64,000 bases of DNA, from positions 62,001 through 126,000 of the forward strand of contig NZ_KQ465113.1 in NCBI RefSeq assembly GCF_001308875.1, read 5' to 3'. The position numbers and the translations under genes are program-made. A model generated the notes under the pieces. It was not told the origin of the DNA and did not search any database. It saw only the letters and a program-made list of their open reading frames with translations. Shown here in pieces: positions 28,904 through 37,986 of the stretch (within the stretch, counting starts at the first letter, position 1; every line of letters starts with the position of its first letter). This stretch comes from Lysinibacillus sp. ZYM-1 (lineage in GTDB: Bacteria > Bacillota > Bacilli > Bacillales_A > Planococcaceae).

Positions 28904-29221
28904 ATGAAAACAATTACTACTGCAGAACAATTTAATGAATTAATCACTGGCGATCAAAAAGTACTAGTGAAATTTTACGCTGGCTGGTGCCCTGATTGCA
29001 CACGCATGAACATGTTCATCGACCCAATCATTGAAGAATATAACCAATATGATTGGTATGAACTAAACCGCGACGAGCTTCCAGAAATTGCAGACAAATA
29101 TGATGTTATGGGCATCCCAAGTTTATTAATTTTCAAAAATGGTGAAAAGCTTGCTCACTTACACAGTGCCAATGCAAAAACACCTCAGCAAGTAACAGAA
29201 TTTTTATCTGCTCAACAGTAA
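28904..29221 (+). CDS. Thioredoxin-family protein
   Basis: 105-residue thioredoxin fold with active-site CPDC (AGWCPDC) and cis-Pro segment MGIPSLLIF. Similar to Bacillus YtpP-type proteins; likely a thiol-disulfide oxidoreductase. ATG 28904 has AAGGAGAG upstream, so a longer in-frame form starting at 28868 is unlikely. Ends at a strong terminator. Confidence 0.87.
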   Translation: MKTITTAEQFNELITGDQKVLVKFYAGWCPDCTRMNMFIDPIIEEYNQYDWYELNRDELPEIADKYDVMGIPSLLIFKNGEKLAHLHSANAKTPQQVTEFLSAQQ

Positions 29222-29227
29222 TAAATA

Positions 29228-29263
29228 AAGAGCTGCATTTCTTCATGAAATGCAGCTCTTTTT
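29228..29263 (+). terminator. Rho-independent terminator
   Basis: Perfect stem AAGAGCTGCATTT / AAATGCAGCTCTT followed by T-run, right after the thioredoxin-like stop. Confidence 0.92.
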
Positions 29264-29277
29264 AAAAGGAGATTGTT

Positions 29278-29781
29278 ATGCGTAAACAATTGGTTCTACT
29301 CGGAACATCACAATATGATTCATCGATTGCACCAAACTACCGTCATTCTGCCTGTGGACCTACTACCATGCACGTTATTTTAAATTATTTGAATGACTCG
29401 GCTCCGTCGATAAATGAGCTCTATAAACAGCTTGGTAGCACTAAAATTGGTTTATTCAAATGGCGATTGATTCGTAATCTACGTCGACTACATCCATCCT
29501 GGGATGTTCGCACTTGTTCGTTAAAAGAGGCCTTACAAGAAATTGACGCAGGTCGCCCTGTTGCTATACGTTTTGATCGCTATTTTAGTCTTCGTTGGCG
29601 AGATAAAAAATCTACCTTCGCCTATCATTGGGTACCGCTTATTGGCTATGACATTAGAGATAATAAACTTTGGTTAATTTTTCATGATAATGGCAAACCA
29701 AACCATGACAGTATCATTCGTCAGGCACTCTATCAAGACAATGAAAAGGTATTATCCTTTGTTAAAATAACCCCTCACTAG
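29278..29781 (+). CDS. C39-like cysteine peptidase-family protein
   Basis: 167 residues of the papain-like peptidase_C39_2 type: the nucleophile motif is HSACGPTTMH (Cys about 26) and the His motif is YHWVPLIGYD (about 120). No signal peptide, so it is probably cytoplasmic. Substrate unknown. AAAAGGAG lies upstream of the ATG. It begins after the thioredoxin-like gene's terminator. Confidence 0.7.
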   Translation: MRKQLVLLGTSQYDSSIAPNYRHSACGPTTMHVILNYLNDSAPSINELYKQLGSTKIGLFKWRLIRNLRRLHPSWDVRTCSLKEALQEIDAGRPVAIRFDRYFSLRWRDKKSTFAYHWVPLIGYDIRDNKLWLIFHDNGKPNHDSIIRQALYQDNEKVLSFVKITPH

Positions 29782-29845
29782 AACAAATAGTGAATAGCCT
29801 ATTATTTGCTCCCTCCCTACGCGTCTCCTTCCTACAAAACTGCAA

Positions 29846-29878
29846 TAAAAAAGCAGAGTATATGACGATACTCTGCGA
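29846..29878 (-). terminator. Rho-independent terminator after the 5'-3' exonuclease gene
   Basis: Stem GCAGAGTAT / ATACTCTGC, with T-run on the minus strand, seven bases beyond the stop at 29885. Confidence 0.87.
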
Positions 29879-29884
29879 TAAATA

Positions 29885-30772
29885 TTAAATAAAGGAATAC
29901 AAAGAACGGGCATGCTTTGCTATGAGCGTGTAGCCACTCTCTTCGATCTCTTTAATAATGTGCGGTTCATAATTTGGTAACAAAAGGCTTGAAAAATCTG
30001 CGTCAATTGGTACATCGGTTTGAATAGTTGCAAGCTCATGCGATAATTTCAACATATCTAAATTGTCTTGAATTTTTGATCGTTGACCTGGCTTTAATTC
30101 TTCGAGCGACGCTAAAACCTTGTCAATCGACCCATATGTTTGAATTAATGTGAGGGCTTGCTTAGGACCAATGCCTTTAACACCTGGATAGCCATCACTT
30201 GTATCGCCCATAAACGCTTTCACCTGCGCAAACTGTGCTGGTTCAATACTATATTCCTCTTTAAAACGTGCATGTGTATAAGTATCATATTCTGTGTAGC
30301 CCTTTTTCATAAAAGCAATCTCTGTAGATGGTCTCAAAAGCTGGAGCAAATCTTTATCACCACTAATTACAGTAATGTCCGCTTCATCCTGCCATTTGGT
30401 AATCATGGAGCCAATTAAATCATCAGCTTCCATGCCTCTCACACCAAAATTTTGCCAGCCAATTTGTAGCGATAATTTTTTCGCCATATCAAATTGAGGC
30501 AACATTTCCTCTGGTGGTGCTGGGCGATTTGCTTTATAGCCATCAAATAAATCATTGCGGAATGTATGTGCCCCCATATCCCAGCAAACTGCCATATGTG
30601 TTGGTTTCATAAGTGATTGTGCAGTTAGTACATGTCGTACAAACCCTTGTGCTCCATTAGTTGGTGTGCCATCTGCCAAGCGAATAAAATGCCCCATGGC
30701 AGCCGAAGCGAAAAATGAACGGAATAACAATGCCATACCGTCAATAATCAGTAGTTTTGGTTTTGTTGTCAT
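29885..30772 (-). CDS. ypcP: 5'-3' exonuclease, YpcP-like
   Basis: FEN-family nuclease equivalent to the N-terminal domain of DNA polymerase I. 295 residues with LIIDGMALLFRSFFA, CWDMGAHTFRNDLFDGYK, the acidic cluster GMEADDLIG, ISGDKDLLQLL and the helix-hairpin-helix GVKGIGPKQALTLIQ. It acts on RNA primers or flaps in replication and repair. ATG 30772 is chosen over an upstream in-frame start because AGAGAGGAC precedes it. Confidence 0.88.
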   Translation of the reverse strand: MTTKPKLLIIDGMALLFRSFFASAAMGHFIRLADGTPTNGAQGFVRHVLTAQSLMKPTHMAVCWDMGAHTFRNDLFDGYKANRPAPPEEMLPQFDMAKKLSLQIGWQNFGVRGMEADDLIGSMITKWQDEADITVISGDKDLLQLLRPSTEIAFMKKGYTEYDTYTHARFKEEYSIEPAQFAQVKAFMGDTSDGYPGVKGIGPKQALTLIQTYGSIDKVLASLEELKPGQRSKIQDNLDMLKLSHELATIQTDVPIDADFSSLLLPNYEPHIIKEIEESGYTLIAKHARSLYSFI

Positions 30773-30885
30773 GATGAATGTCCTCTCTATAACCATACAA
30801 AGTTTGTATAAATTTTTGATTCCTATCCAACATTATAGCAAACTTTCAACAATCAGCATTGTCAATACACGGCAATATGCTTACT

Positions 30886-31872
30886 TTACAACGTAACTTT
30901 CCCTTTTTTGGATATGCGATTGCGATGATCGAGTTGAATGCCTGTTAACCATTGTAAAAATGCCGTCACACCAATCTTAACAGTTTCTGGACGTAGCATT
31001 CCTTCCTTAGGATCTGCATAAACAAAATCAATGTGGCGAACCCCTTCATTTTCACCAATAAGTTTGAGAATATCAAATAATTCATAGGCTGTTAGACCAC
31101 CTGGTGTTGCAGCAGGTACATCCCGAGCAAACATAATATCAAGTGCATCTAAATCAACTGAGACATAAATTCGATCAACCTCATACATAAGCTGACGTAA
31201 CATTTCACGTATTGTCAGCTGAATACCATCCCGTCGCATTTGCTTTAATGTAATCATATGAATGCCCTGTTCTCTTGCATAATGAATCATTTCAGGTGAG
31301 TTGAAAAAACCGTGCAATCCAACATTATATATATGTCTCCCTTCTACAATTCCCGCGGCAATCAATTGATGGATCGGAGAATCTTGAGCTAGTCCAACTT
31401 CCTCCTGGTTTCTTGCATCTAAATGTGTGTCGATCTGAATAATGCCAATACGATCCTGCGGAAAAGCATTCTTTATTCCTCTTAATGAACATGCGGTAAT
31501 CGCATGGTCTCCTCCAATCAAACAAGTAAAGCTTTTTTGAAAAGCTATACTTAAATTTTCTGCTGCCGCTTCAATGGCAGATTCCGAAAGCATTCTATCT
31601 TGTTCATGAATCGCTACATCTCCAATATCAACGACCGACAGTGCACGTAAGTTTATTTGCTCATCTAAGTTATATGATTGGAAGCTTGGCCAAACTTTAC
31701 GAAACGCAGTTGGGTATTGCGCTTTTGCGGATGCTCCCCCAGCATACGATAATAGAGCTCCATACACGACAATATCCACATCGTTTGGGTTTGGATTTGT
31801 TTGCTGCTTAATCCATTGATGCATGGCCGATCCATTTTCTTGCTTCCATTGGCATTCTGGTTCTATAAACAT
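30886..31872 (-). CDS. Ureohydrolase (arginase/agmatinase/formiminoglutamase family)
   Basis: Manganese-dependent hydrolase of about 328 residues with the metal motifs GGDHAI, DTHLDAR and SVDLDALD followed by PAATPGGLT. The second motif has Thr in the usual DAHxD position, but all metal ligands seem present. The exact substrate (arginine, agmatine, formiminoglutamate or another guanidino compound) cannot be fixed by eye, and no hut or speA gene is nearby. ATG 31872 has AAGGTGG at better spacing than ATG 31878. Confidence 0.85.
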   Translation of the reverse strand: MFIEPECQWKQENGSAMHQWIKQQTNPNPNDVDIVVYGALLSYAGGASAKAQYPTAFRKVWPSFQSYNLDEQINLRALSVVDIGDVAIHEQDRMLSESAIEAAAENLSIAFQKSFTCLIGGDHAITACSLRGIKNAFPQDRIGIIQIDTHLDARNQEEVGLAQDSPIHQLIAAGIVEGRHIYNVGLHGFFNSPEMIHYAREQGIHMITLKQMRRDGIQLTIREMLRQLMYEVDRIYVSVDLDALDIMFARDVPAATPGGLTAYELFDILKLIGENEGVRHIDFVYADPKEGMLRPETVKIGVTAFLQWLTGIQLDHRNRISKKGKVTL

Positions 31873-32046
31873 ATACATCTACCACCTTCATATCTTTTCT
31901 ATTCAAGTTAAATTAGCCTACACAAATTTCCATTTCCCTTATAATGTCCCAACCAATTTTTTCTTTATTTAATAGTACCATTCGTACCTTCTCTTCGGCA
32001 TTGTTTTTCTTTTTTCCTCTTTTCTGTTAAATTTTCTCTGATAACA

Positions 32047-32076
32047 CAAAAAAGCAAACTAGAAACCAGTTTGCTT
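32047..32076 (-). terminator. Rho-independent terminator of EPS operon C
   Basis: Stem AAGCAAACT / AGTTTGCTT with T-run on the minus strand, about 70 bases after the deacetylase stop. Confidence 0.82.
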
Positions 32077-32148
32077 CAAAAATCATGCATCTATTTTTTC
32101 ACTGAGAGTTAGAACATTGCCTATCTTTTTTACGATGATCTTAGTATG

Positions 32149-33141
32149 TTACTTTTGTTGTTTGGAGAGGTTTTCGCAAAGTTCAGCCACCTCAAACATG
32201 GAATAGCTTTGAAAATTGTATTGACTGCGCAATTCTTGAAAATAACGTAATAGTTCCTCTAGAATCGCTAAATTTTTATCCGTATTCTTGCCAAAGTTAT
32301 GAGGATGCCACCATAAATGATAAAATGCTTGTGCCTTTGCAGCCTCGAGCATGCTTTCTTTTATGCGTTTAACCTTTGAACCTTCGAATACATGTAGTGG
32401 ACGAAAATAAGGCCTTAAAAAGGCACTTGAAGGAATATTAATCAGTTGCTCGCCTCGCATTTCCTCCAAAGTCGCCATATGATGGCCAGTTAAATTGATA
32501 TAGCTATCAAGCCATTTTTTTGCTCCCAAAAGTCTCCCTTTTTTCGTAAACTTTTGAGCATCATACAATGGATGATTTTCAGTTCCTCTATAACAAATAT
32601 AGCCTGCTTCTACACATGCTTTAAAATAGTCTTTATTTACTTGATTTCTTGGAAAAACAATTGATTTCATAGGCGAAATATAGCCCTCGCATATGGTCTT
32701 TGACGCATCTAAATCTGCACAAAAGGCAGCTTCTGTTTGACCTTTTTCCAAGCAATAATAATGGGAAAAGGTATGGCTGCCTATTTCCTGATGTGGTGTA
32801 CGTTTAATATCTTCTATTAAAGATTTACCAAAATGTAAGAGGTCCTCTTGTTCGTTTTCGCCTACTTTTGCTAGCTGCGTATGTGCTGCATAGCGCATAT
32901 TATCATATTTCACAGGGATACCTCGTAAATAATGAGCCATTTCTGCCTTGGATTCTGCAAACAACAGTCCGACTGTAGCCCAAGTTGCATGAATTTCATA
33001 CTGCTCAAATAATGCTAGTATTCTGGGCAAGGCTTTCCGTACACCATATAGGTTTTTATTGTATTGTCCATATCGAAATACATCATGGACGCCCCAATTA
33101 AGCTCAAAATCTAATGAAATAACGAGACCCCCACCATTCAT
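32149..33141 (-). CDS. Polysaccharide deacetylase-family protein, last gene of EPS operon C
   Basis: 330 residues, NodB/PuuE-like: VISLDFELNWG at the N-terminus (the Asp motif in the LDFE form), GSHTFSHYYC as the HxxxH metal motif, and FPRNQVNKDYF. No signal peptide, so it may act in the cytoplasm or on lipid-linked intermediates. ATG 33141 has GGAGGAAG upstream and lies five bases before the upstream gene's stop codon end. It probably trims acetyl groups from a sugar of the surface polymer. Confidence 0.8.
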   Translation of the reverse strand: MNGGGLVISLDFELNWGVHDVFRYGQYNKNLYGVRKALPRILALFEQYEIHATWATVGLLFAESKAEMAHYLRGIPVKYDNMRYAAHTQLAKVGENEQEDLLHFGKSLIEDIKRTPHQEIGSHTFSHYYCLEKGQTEAAFCADLDASKTICEGYISPMKSIVFPRNQVNKDYFKACVEAGYICYRGTENHPLYDAQKFTKKGRLLGAKKWLDSYINLTGHHMATLEEMRGEQLINIPSSAFLRPYFRPLHVFEGSKVKRIKESMLEAAKAQAFYHLWWHPHNFGKNTDKNLAILEELLRYFQELRSQYNFQSYSMFEVAELCENLSKQQK

Positions 33142-33145
33142 ATTG

Positions 33146-33892
33146 CTACTTCCTCCATTTTTGCACACCTAGTAACAGTGCACGTATTTTTGATTGAGTG
33201 ACGTAGCCTGAGTAAACATTGACAACCTGTCCACCAAAGCTCAGTTTGAAGGCACGCACATTTCGATTGTCGGTTAATTCACCCATATCATATAAAACAA
33301 AACCTTGCCCTTTAAAATGGAGTAAGTTATGCCAGATTAAAAAGCGATTAGCATAGCGATAAGGTCTCTTTAAATGTGCCGACATAGTTGTTGCATCAGA
33401 AGTCGCTTCATAATAAGACATCGCTTTATTCTCATGTACAATATCCAGTCGATAGCACAGTGTTTGTCCACAAATGCTTTGGATCTCAGATAATAATAAT
33501 GCTCCCTGTTCGTTTAGAAGCATGATCGTTTCCATTTGAGTTTTACCAATACCTTCAAGCTTTTTTCGTTTCGCAAAATGATTATAAAATTGTTGAAAGG
33601 CTCGTAAGTTCTCTATGGAAGGCTCTTTATACAAAATAACCTGATAATATTCTTTATGTGCGCGTCGTAAAATTTTGCGATTCCCTTCAGAAAGGGCTAA
33701 GTACAATGAAAGTTCATGCTCTTGTAGATCAATATGAATCGTTTCACTTTTAACAAGCTTTCGACTTGGTACAAGTGAATTTGTATAGCCTATTACTTTC
33801 ATGGATTTTCGAACATTCGCTGGCTTTTCAAGAAAATAAAAATGCTGCATTGCGATATTCCATCGCTTACTTTTAATGGACAGAATGAACAT
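33146..33892 (-). CDS. FemAB/GNAT-like acyltransferase of EPS operon C
   Basis: About 248 residues with a GNAT/FemAB-like pattern (EGNRKILRRAHKEY, a central SYYEATSD strand, and KLSFGGQVVNVYSGYVT at the C-terminus, as in lipid II-ligase-like and CelD-like proteins). Probably acylates or aminoacylates a sugar; the donor is unknown. ATG 33892 (GGAG upstream) lies inside the end of the preceding gene, overlapping it by about 20 bases; GTG 33901 is an alternative. Confidence 0.68.
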   Translation of the reverse strand: MFILSIKSKRWNIAMQHFYFLEKPANVRKSMKVIGYTNSLVPSRKLVKSETIHIDLQEHELSLYLALSEGNRKILRRAHKEYYQVILYKEPSIENLRAFQQFYNHFAKRKKLEGIGKTQMETIMLLNEQGALLLSEIQSICGQTLCYRLDIVHENKAMSYYEATSDATTMSAHLKRPYRYANRFLIWHNLLHFKGQGFVLYDMGELTDNRNVRAFKLSFGGQVVNVYSGYVTQSKIRALLLGVQKWRK

Positions 33893-35546
33893 CGCCCCCA
33901 CTCTCCGTATATTTTTCTACACGATGTCGCTCAAAACGAGCCACTTTATAATGTTTCATTCGAGAAATAGGTTTATAGCCTAGTTGTACTAAGCGCTTCC
34001 GTTTTCGCCATTGCCAAAAGCTTGCCGCCACCCACAATGTTTGTCCTGGTTTGATTTTTCTAAAATATGCAGTTATAACATCGATCTGCTTGAAAATATC
34101 ATAGGCTAAAAAATAGGTTTGCTTCGGTAACGCTTCTACCATTTGCAATGAATCCACACGCCAATTTGTGGCATGTAATGCAAACGCTGGTTTATTCGTC
34201 TCTGCAAAGGAGTCCTTATAAACCGTATACCCCTTATAATAGAGAGCAATGACTTCTTCCTGATCAAGTTGCATCGCTTCCTGAATCGGCATTTCTTCAA
34301 ATAAGTTACCCACAGGCTGCTGTGGTGATACATCCTCTGATGGAGATAATTCATATAGCTCCACTTGTTTCAAACGAATAAACCTTTCCACGAATTGTTG
34401 TCCATATTCTAGCCAATCTTTGAGCTTTCCATACTTTACTAAAAAGCGGATACGTCCAAGGGTGTTACGTTTCCAATCTACAACTCGCTGATTACTTTTT
34501 ACATATTCCTTGAGCCGCTCCTTAACCATTAACAAACTTGTCACTAACCTTGCACGTTTCGTGCCACTGCTGGCCAACATGCGTCTAGTAAAATCGATAC
34601 TAGTACGCCAATCGAATTTGTAAGGCTCATAGCCAATACTCATATCAAATAGGCGATAGTTGGCGGCATACGTTCGCTGGATGGATTCTTGATTGACTAT
34701 ACGGCCAGCACCAAATAAATTAAATGTCGGCTCATGGGCAAGAGCATAGGTTACGTAGCGTCCACGACAACAAAGACCATATGTGAAAGCAATCCACTGA
34801 TTTTCAAAGACAAGTGCATCCACCTCTACCTGTAAGGCCTCTCCGTTCAGCATTGTTAACCGCTCAAAAAAATCTCTTTTTTTCCCCTTTGTAAAATCAC
34901 TCGTATCCAGTTTTTTTGCCCATCGTCGATCAAATAATCGAAACATTTGCCATAGCTCGTCTTGTGCGGGGACACGCCTTGTTAATGAGCCTAATTTTCG
35001 TAGCTTTCTTTCCCGGCGATCGACACCATGCATTTTTCGACGTTGCTGGAAATGATGCGGAAAGTCTACTTCAGAAAAAGCGAGATAAGGAGTGACAACA
35101 CGGAAAATGCTTGTTCTTAGCTGTCTTTCCACGAAGTATTGTTCGATGATTTTAGTAGACTCTTTACTTTCCAATAAACCATGCAGTGAAAAGATAACGT
35201 GCCGATGCTTTTTAATAAGTTCATCGAATACAAAGATCGTTGCCTCCATTAACCATTCTTTTTTGGCAACAACTCCGGTGTAATTGGCAATATTTTCACC
35301 TGCAAAGGCATACACTCTAATCCCCCATCGAAATGAGACCGTAAAGGGGAAAAAAGCTTTGATGACTCCTTCATGTTCAACAGCGAAAAGCTCTACTCGT
35401 TCTTTTCGCCCCACTATCTGCCACCAATTATAAAACCAAGCAAATTCAATAAATGGATTATCATTGTCCTCGTACTCTAAAATGCCATCCCAAATCTCCT
35501 TATACCACATGAGCTCATCATCTGTTCTAATGCGAATTAATTGCAA
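33873..35546 (-). CDS. CelD/BcsL-type acetyltransferase-like protein (copy 1)
   Basis: 557 residues. The first about 330 form a GNAT-like fold of the CelD/BcsL group linked to polysaccharide acylation (NPFIEFAWFYNWW, LHGLLESKE, the central DRRWAKKLD block, MSIGYEPYKFDW). The remaining part is variable and looks like a second GNAT-like module. TTG start with GGGG at good spacing. It starts two bases after the GT4 stop. A paralog of similar length lies at 40513-42126, sharing LHGLLESK and GYEPYKF. Confidence 0.75.
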   Translation of the reverse strand: MQLIRIRTDDELMWYKEIWDGILEYEDNDNPFIEFAWFYNWWQIVGRKERVELFAVEHEGVIKAFFPFTVSFRWGIRVYAFAGENIANYTGVVAKKEWLMEATIFVFDELIKKHRHVIFSLHGLLESKESTKIIEQYFVERQLRTSIFRVVTPYLAFSEVDFPHHFQQRRKMHGVDRRERKLRKLGSLTRRVPAQDELWQMFRLFDRRWAKKLDTSDFTKGKKRDFFERLTMLNGEALQVEVDALVFENQWIAFTYGLCCRGRYVTYALAHEPTFNLFGAGRIVNQESIQRTYAANYRLFDMSIGYEPYKFDWRTSIDFTRRMLASSGTKRARLVTSLLMVKERLKEYVKSNQRVVDWKRNTLGRIRFLVKYGKLKDWLEYGQQFVERFIRLKQVELYELSPSEDVSPQQPVGNLFEEMPIQEAMQLDQEEVIALYYKGYTVYKDSFAETNKPAFALHATNWRVDSLQMVEALPKQTYFLAYDIFKQIDVITAYFRKIKPGQTLWVAASFWQWRKRKRLVQLGYKPISRMKHYKVARFERHRVEKYTESGGDVHSVH

Positions 35547-35547
35547 T

Positions 35548-36702
35548 TTAATCCCCTTTCTTTACGAATTCTGAAACAGCTTGTTGATAGACCGTTAACG
35601 TTTTTTGATACATGGGGGAAAACGTGAAATACTGTAAATAACGGTGTTCGCTTGCATTGCCCATTTGTTGGCATAAGGTAGCATCCATTAATAAATGACG
35701 AAGCCTCTTCTTCAATAATTCTTTATCCTCTCGCTCCAGTAAAAAACCATTGTCATGATCAACAACTAGCTCTTTAACGCCACCTACATTTGTGGCAACT
35801 ATAGGGAGTCCTACACGCATCGCTTCAATAATAGAGATTGGCAGACCCTCCCAATCTGACAATAGAACAAATAAGTGACTTTTCTCCAGATAGGTGTGAA
35901 CGTCTAATTGATCACCCAAAAATGATATGCGATCTGTTAAATCATGCTGTTCAACAAATTCTTCGAGGGCTGGTCTTAAAGAACCATCACCTATCAATTG
36001 AAGCTGCCATGGAACATCCGTAAGCTCTGCTAATGCCTCCAGCAATAAATCATGTCTTTTTGGCACTTCAAAACGAGCAACCATCACAATGACTGGCTGC
36101 TCCATATAGGTCTTTTCTGTTGTTAAATGACTGTTTTCTATTGGGTCAATACCATTATGAATAGTTAATAGTTTATGAGCTGGTGCAACTTTTTTCATGA
36201 GTGCAAGCTCCCGATCATAATCAGATACCGTTATAATTTTTGTGGTGAATCGCTGAACTGATTTTTCCATTCGATAATAAAGTGCCTGTTTCTTTTGAGG
36301 AACACCTTCTGTAAAGCTCCAACTATGTGCAGTAAATACAGTTGGGATGTGTAGCAAGCTTCCTACCACACGACCTATCACTCCTGCCTTGGATGAATGC
36401 GTGGCTACTACATCAGGTTGAATGTTTTTGAAGACAGCTCTTAATTGCCAAAATGTTTGGAAATCTTTTGTTAAATGAATAGCTCGTTGCATAACAGGAA
36501 TACGGACGACCGTAATTTTTTCTTCTTGTAAGCGCCAAAGGGTTGGCTGATAGGAGCCTGTCACAACTGTCACTTCATGACCATCTCGTTTTAGCTGGAT
36601 CGCTAATGCCTCGACATGCTTCTGCGCTCCCCCAATTTTATCCATTCGTGTAATAAGCTGAACAATTTTCAGTACTGCCACTCCTCGTAATTTAATAGGC
36701 AC
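35548..36702 (-). CDS. GT4 glycosyltransferase
   Basis: GT-B fold transferase of about 384 residues: N-terminal GGAQKHVEALA, C-terminal nucleotide-sugar site with IGDGSLRP and EGLPISIIEAM (the EX7E motif). Adds a sugar to the lipid-linked precursor on the cytoplasmic side. The start is uncertain: GTG 36702 overlaps the upstream gene by 11 bases but has a weak ribosome site, while a strong GAGGAG at 36681-36687 points to a start a few codons later. Confidence 0.87.
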   Translation of the reverse strand: MPIKLRGVAVLKIVQLITRMDKIGGAQKHVEALAIQLKRDGHEVTVVTGSYQPTLWRLQEEKITVVRIPVMQRAIHLTKDFQTFWQLRAVFKNIQPDVVATHSSKAGVIGRVVGSLLHIPTVFTAHSWSFTEGVPQKKQALYYRMEKSVQRFTTKIITVSDYDRELALMKKVAPAHKLLTIHNGIDPIENSHLTTEKTYMEQPVIVMVARFEVPKRHDLLLEALAELTDVPWQLQLIGDGSLRPALEEFVEQHDLTDRISFLGDQLDVHTYLEKSHLFVLLSDWEGLPISIIEAMRVGLPIVATNVGGVKELVVDHDNGFLLEREDKELLKKRLRHLLMDATLCQQMGNASEHRYLQYFTFSPMYQKTLTVYQQAVSEFVKKGD

Positions 36703-37327
36703 CAGTTCTTGCTACTACAACATAAAGAGTCTTCAACACAATTTGGATGTCCATCCAAAAGGAGTAATGATCAACATATTCAATGTCATATGAAATTTTT
36801 TGCCCATGGGAAATATTAGATCGACCGTTAATCTGAGCAAGACCCGTTAAACCTGGTTTTACCTCTAGTCGTCTAGCTTGTAATTCGTTATAAGCATTCG
36901 TAATTGTTGGAACCTCTGGACGCGGCCCCACAATGCTCATTTCCCCCTTCAATACATTTAAAAGTTGAGGAATTTCATCAATACTTAGCTTTCGAAGGAC
37001 GGCACCTACTTTGGTGATCCGTGTATCATGCTCTGCTTTAAAATAATAGTCATCAGGGATACCATCGATACACATAGCAGGCATATTGACTGGCACTGCC
37101 TGTATACACATTGTACGTAGCTTCCAAATAACAAAGCGGTGATGATCGAGGCCAGTTCGTATTTGTTTAAAAAAAATGGGGCGACCTGTTGTGATGAGTA
37201 AAATGAGGAATACAGTTAGCATTAGAGGGATTGTCATAAAAAGTAAAAATAATGCCCCGATAATATCGAATATTCTTTTGCCGTACTGACCATAGAATGT
37301 GAGATTCTGAGTTGTCTGAACGTGCAA
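36692..37327 (-). CDS. Priming sugar transferase (bacterial sugar-phosphate transferase family)
   Basis: Transfers a sugar-1-phosphate to undecaprenyl phosphate and so starts polymer assembly. 211 residues: membrane segment (about 20-45), KLRTM, the catalytic SIDEIPQLLNVLKGEM and GPRPE, and LTGLAQINGR. Similar in size to EpsL/PglC-type enzymes that lack the long N-terminal membrane part. TTG start with AAGGA upstream. First gene of operon C. Confidence 0.92.
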   Translation of the reverse strand: MHVQTTQNLTFYGQYGKRIFDIIGALFLLFMTIPLMLTVFLILLITTGRPIFFKQIRTGLDHHRFVIWKLRTMCIQAVPVNMPAMCIDGIPDDYYFKAEHDTRITKVGAVLRKLSIDEIPQLLNVLKGEMSIVGPRPEVPTITNAYNELQARRLEVKPGLTGLAQINGRSNISHGQKISYDIEYVDHYSFWMDIQIVLKTLYVVVARTGAY

Positions 37328-37417
37328 TTCATCATCCTTTGCATTTTTTTAGCACTTAACACTATATATTCATTTTGAACATTTCTAGAACTATTTTAAG
37401 AAAAGTGCTCCATTATG

Positions 37418-37457
37418 AAAAAAAAGAGTTATTACAGCGACACATGCTGAATAACTC
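37418..37457 (-). terminator. Rho-independent terminator after the OsmC-like gene
   Basis: Stem GAGTTATT / AATAACTC with a T-run on the minus strand. Confidence 0.75.
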
Positions 37458-37468
37458 CATTTTCCTTA

Positions 37469-37918
37469 TTATATGCATCCATCCAAAATTTGAGCATCAC
37501 ATTCGATTGCCACATTGCCTTTTAATGCTTTGCTAATCATACATGTTTGTTCCGCTTTTTGTGCGAAGCGAGCAATTCTTGATTCAAGATGTTCTGTTAG
37601 TTCTGGGACAACTATTTTTGGCTTGTGGACAATTTTTTCATAAGTAAAAACACCGTTCTCTACACTGACAAACCCCTCTGACTGTAGGGATAAATCGAGC
37701 ACGGACACCCCCGATCTTTCGAGAAGGGCGGCTAATGTAATTAAATAGCAGGTGGCTGCTGCACCTAATAACATTTCATCCGGATTCGTACCAATGCCAG
37801 GCCCATCCATCTCCCGAGGAATAGAAATTTGAGTTTGCAGATTGCTTGCCATTATATTCCCCGTACCATTTCTTCCATCTGACCAAGTTAAGTCCATTGT
37901 AAATTTATGCTGAACCAT
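37469..37918 (-). CDS. OsmC/Ohr-family protein
   Basis: 149-residue OsmC fold, the family of thiol peroxidases acting on organic hydroperoxides. The conserved Cys pair positions are visible in GAAATCYLITL and EQTCMISKAL. AAGGAGG precedes ATG 37918. It lies between operon C and the phosphate transporter gene, separated from both by terminators, so it is probably transcribed alone or with read-through. Confidence 0.85.
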   Translation of the reverse strand: MVQHKFTMDLTWSDGRNGTGNIMASNLQTQISIPREMDGPGIGTNPDEMLLGAAATCYLITLAALLERSGVSVLDLSLQSEGFVSVENGVFTYEKIVHKPKIVVPELTEHLESRIARFAQKAEQTCMISKALKGNVAIECDAQILDGCI

Positions 37919-37945
37919 TATATATCCTCCTTTAAGTTTGAGAGC

Positions 37946-37984
37946 TAAGAAAAATGCCCGTTCTCCTATGGAGACGAGCATTTC
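37946..37984 (-). terminator. Rho-independent terminator after the Na/Pi cotransporter gene
   Basis: AAATGCCCGTTCTCC pairs with GGAGACGAGCATTT, with a T-run on the minus strand, just beyond the stop at 37987. Confidence 0.85.
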
Positions 37985-37986
37985 TA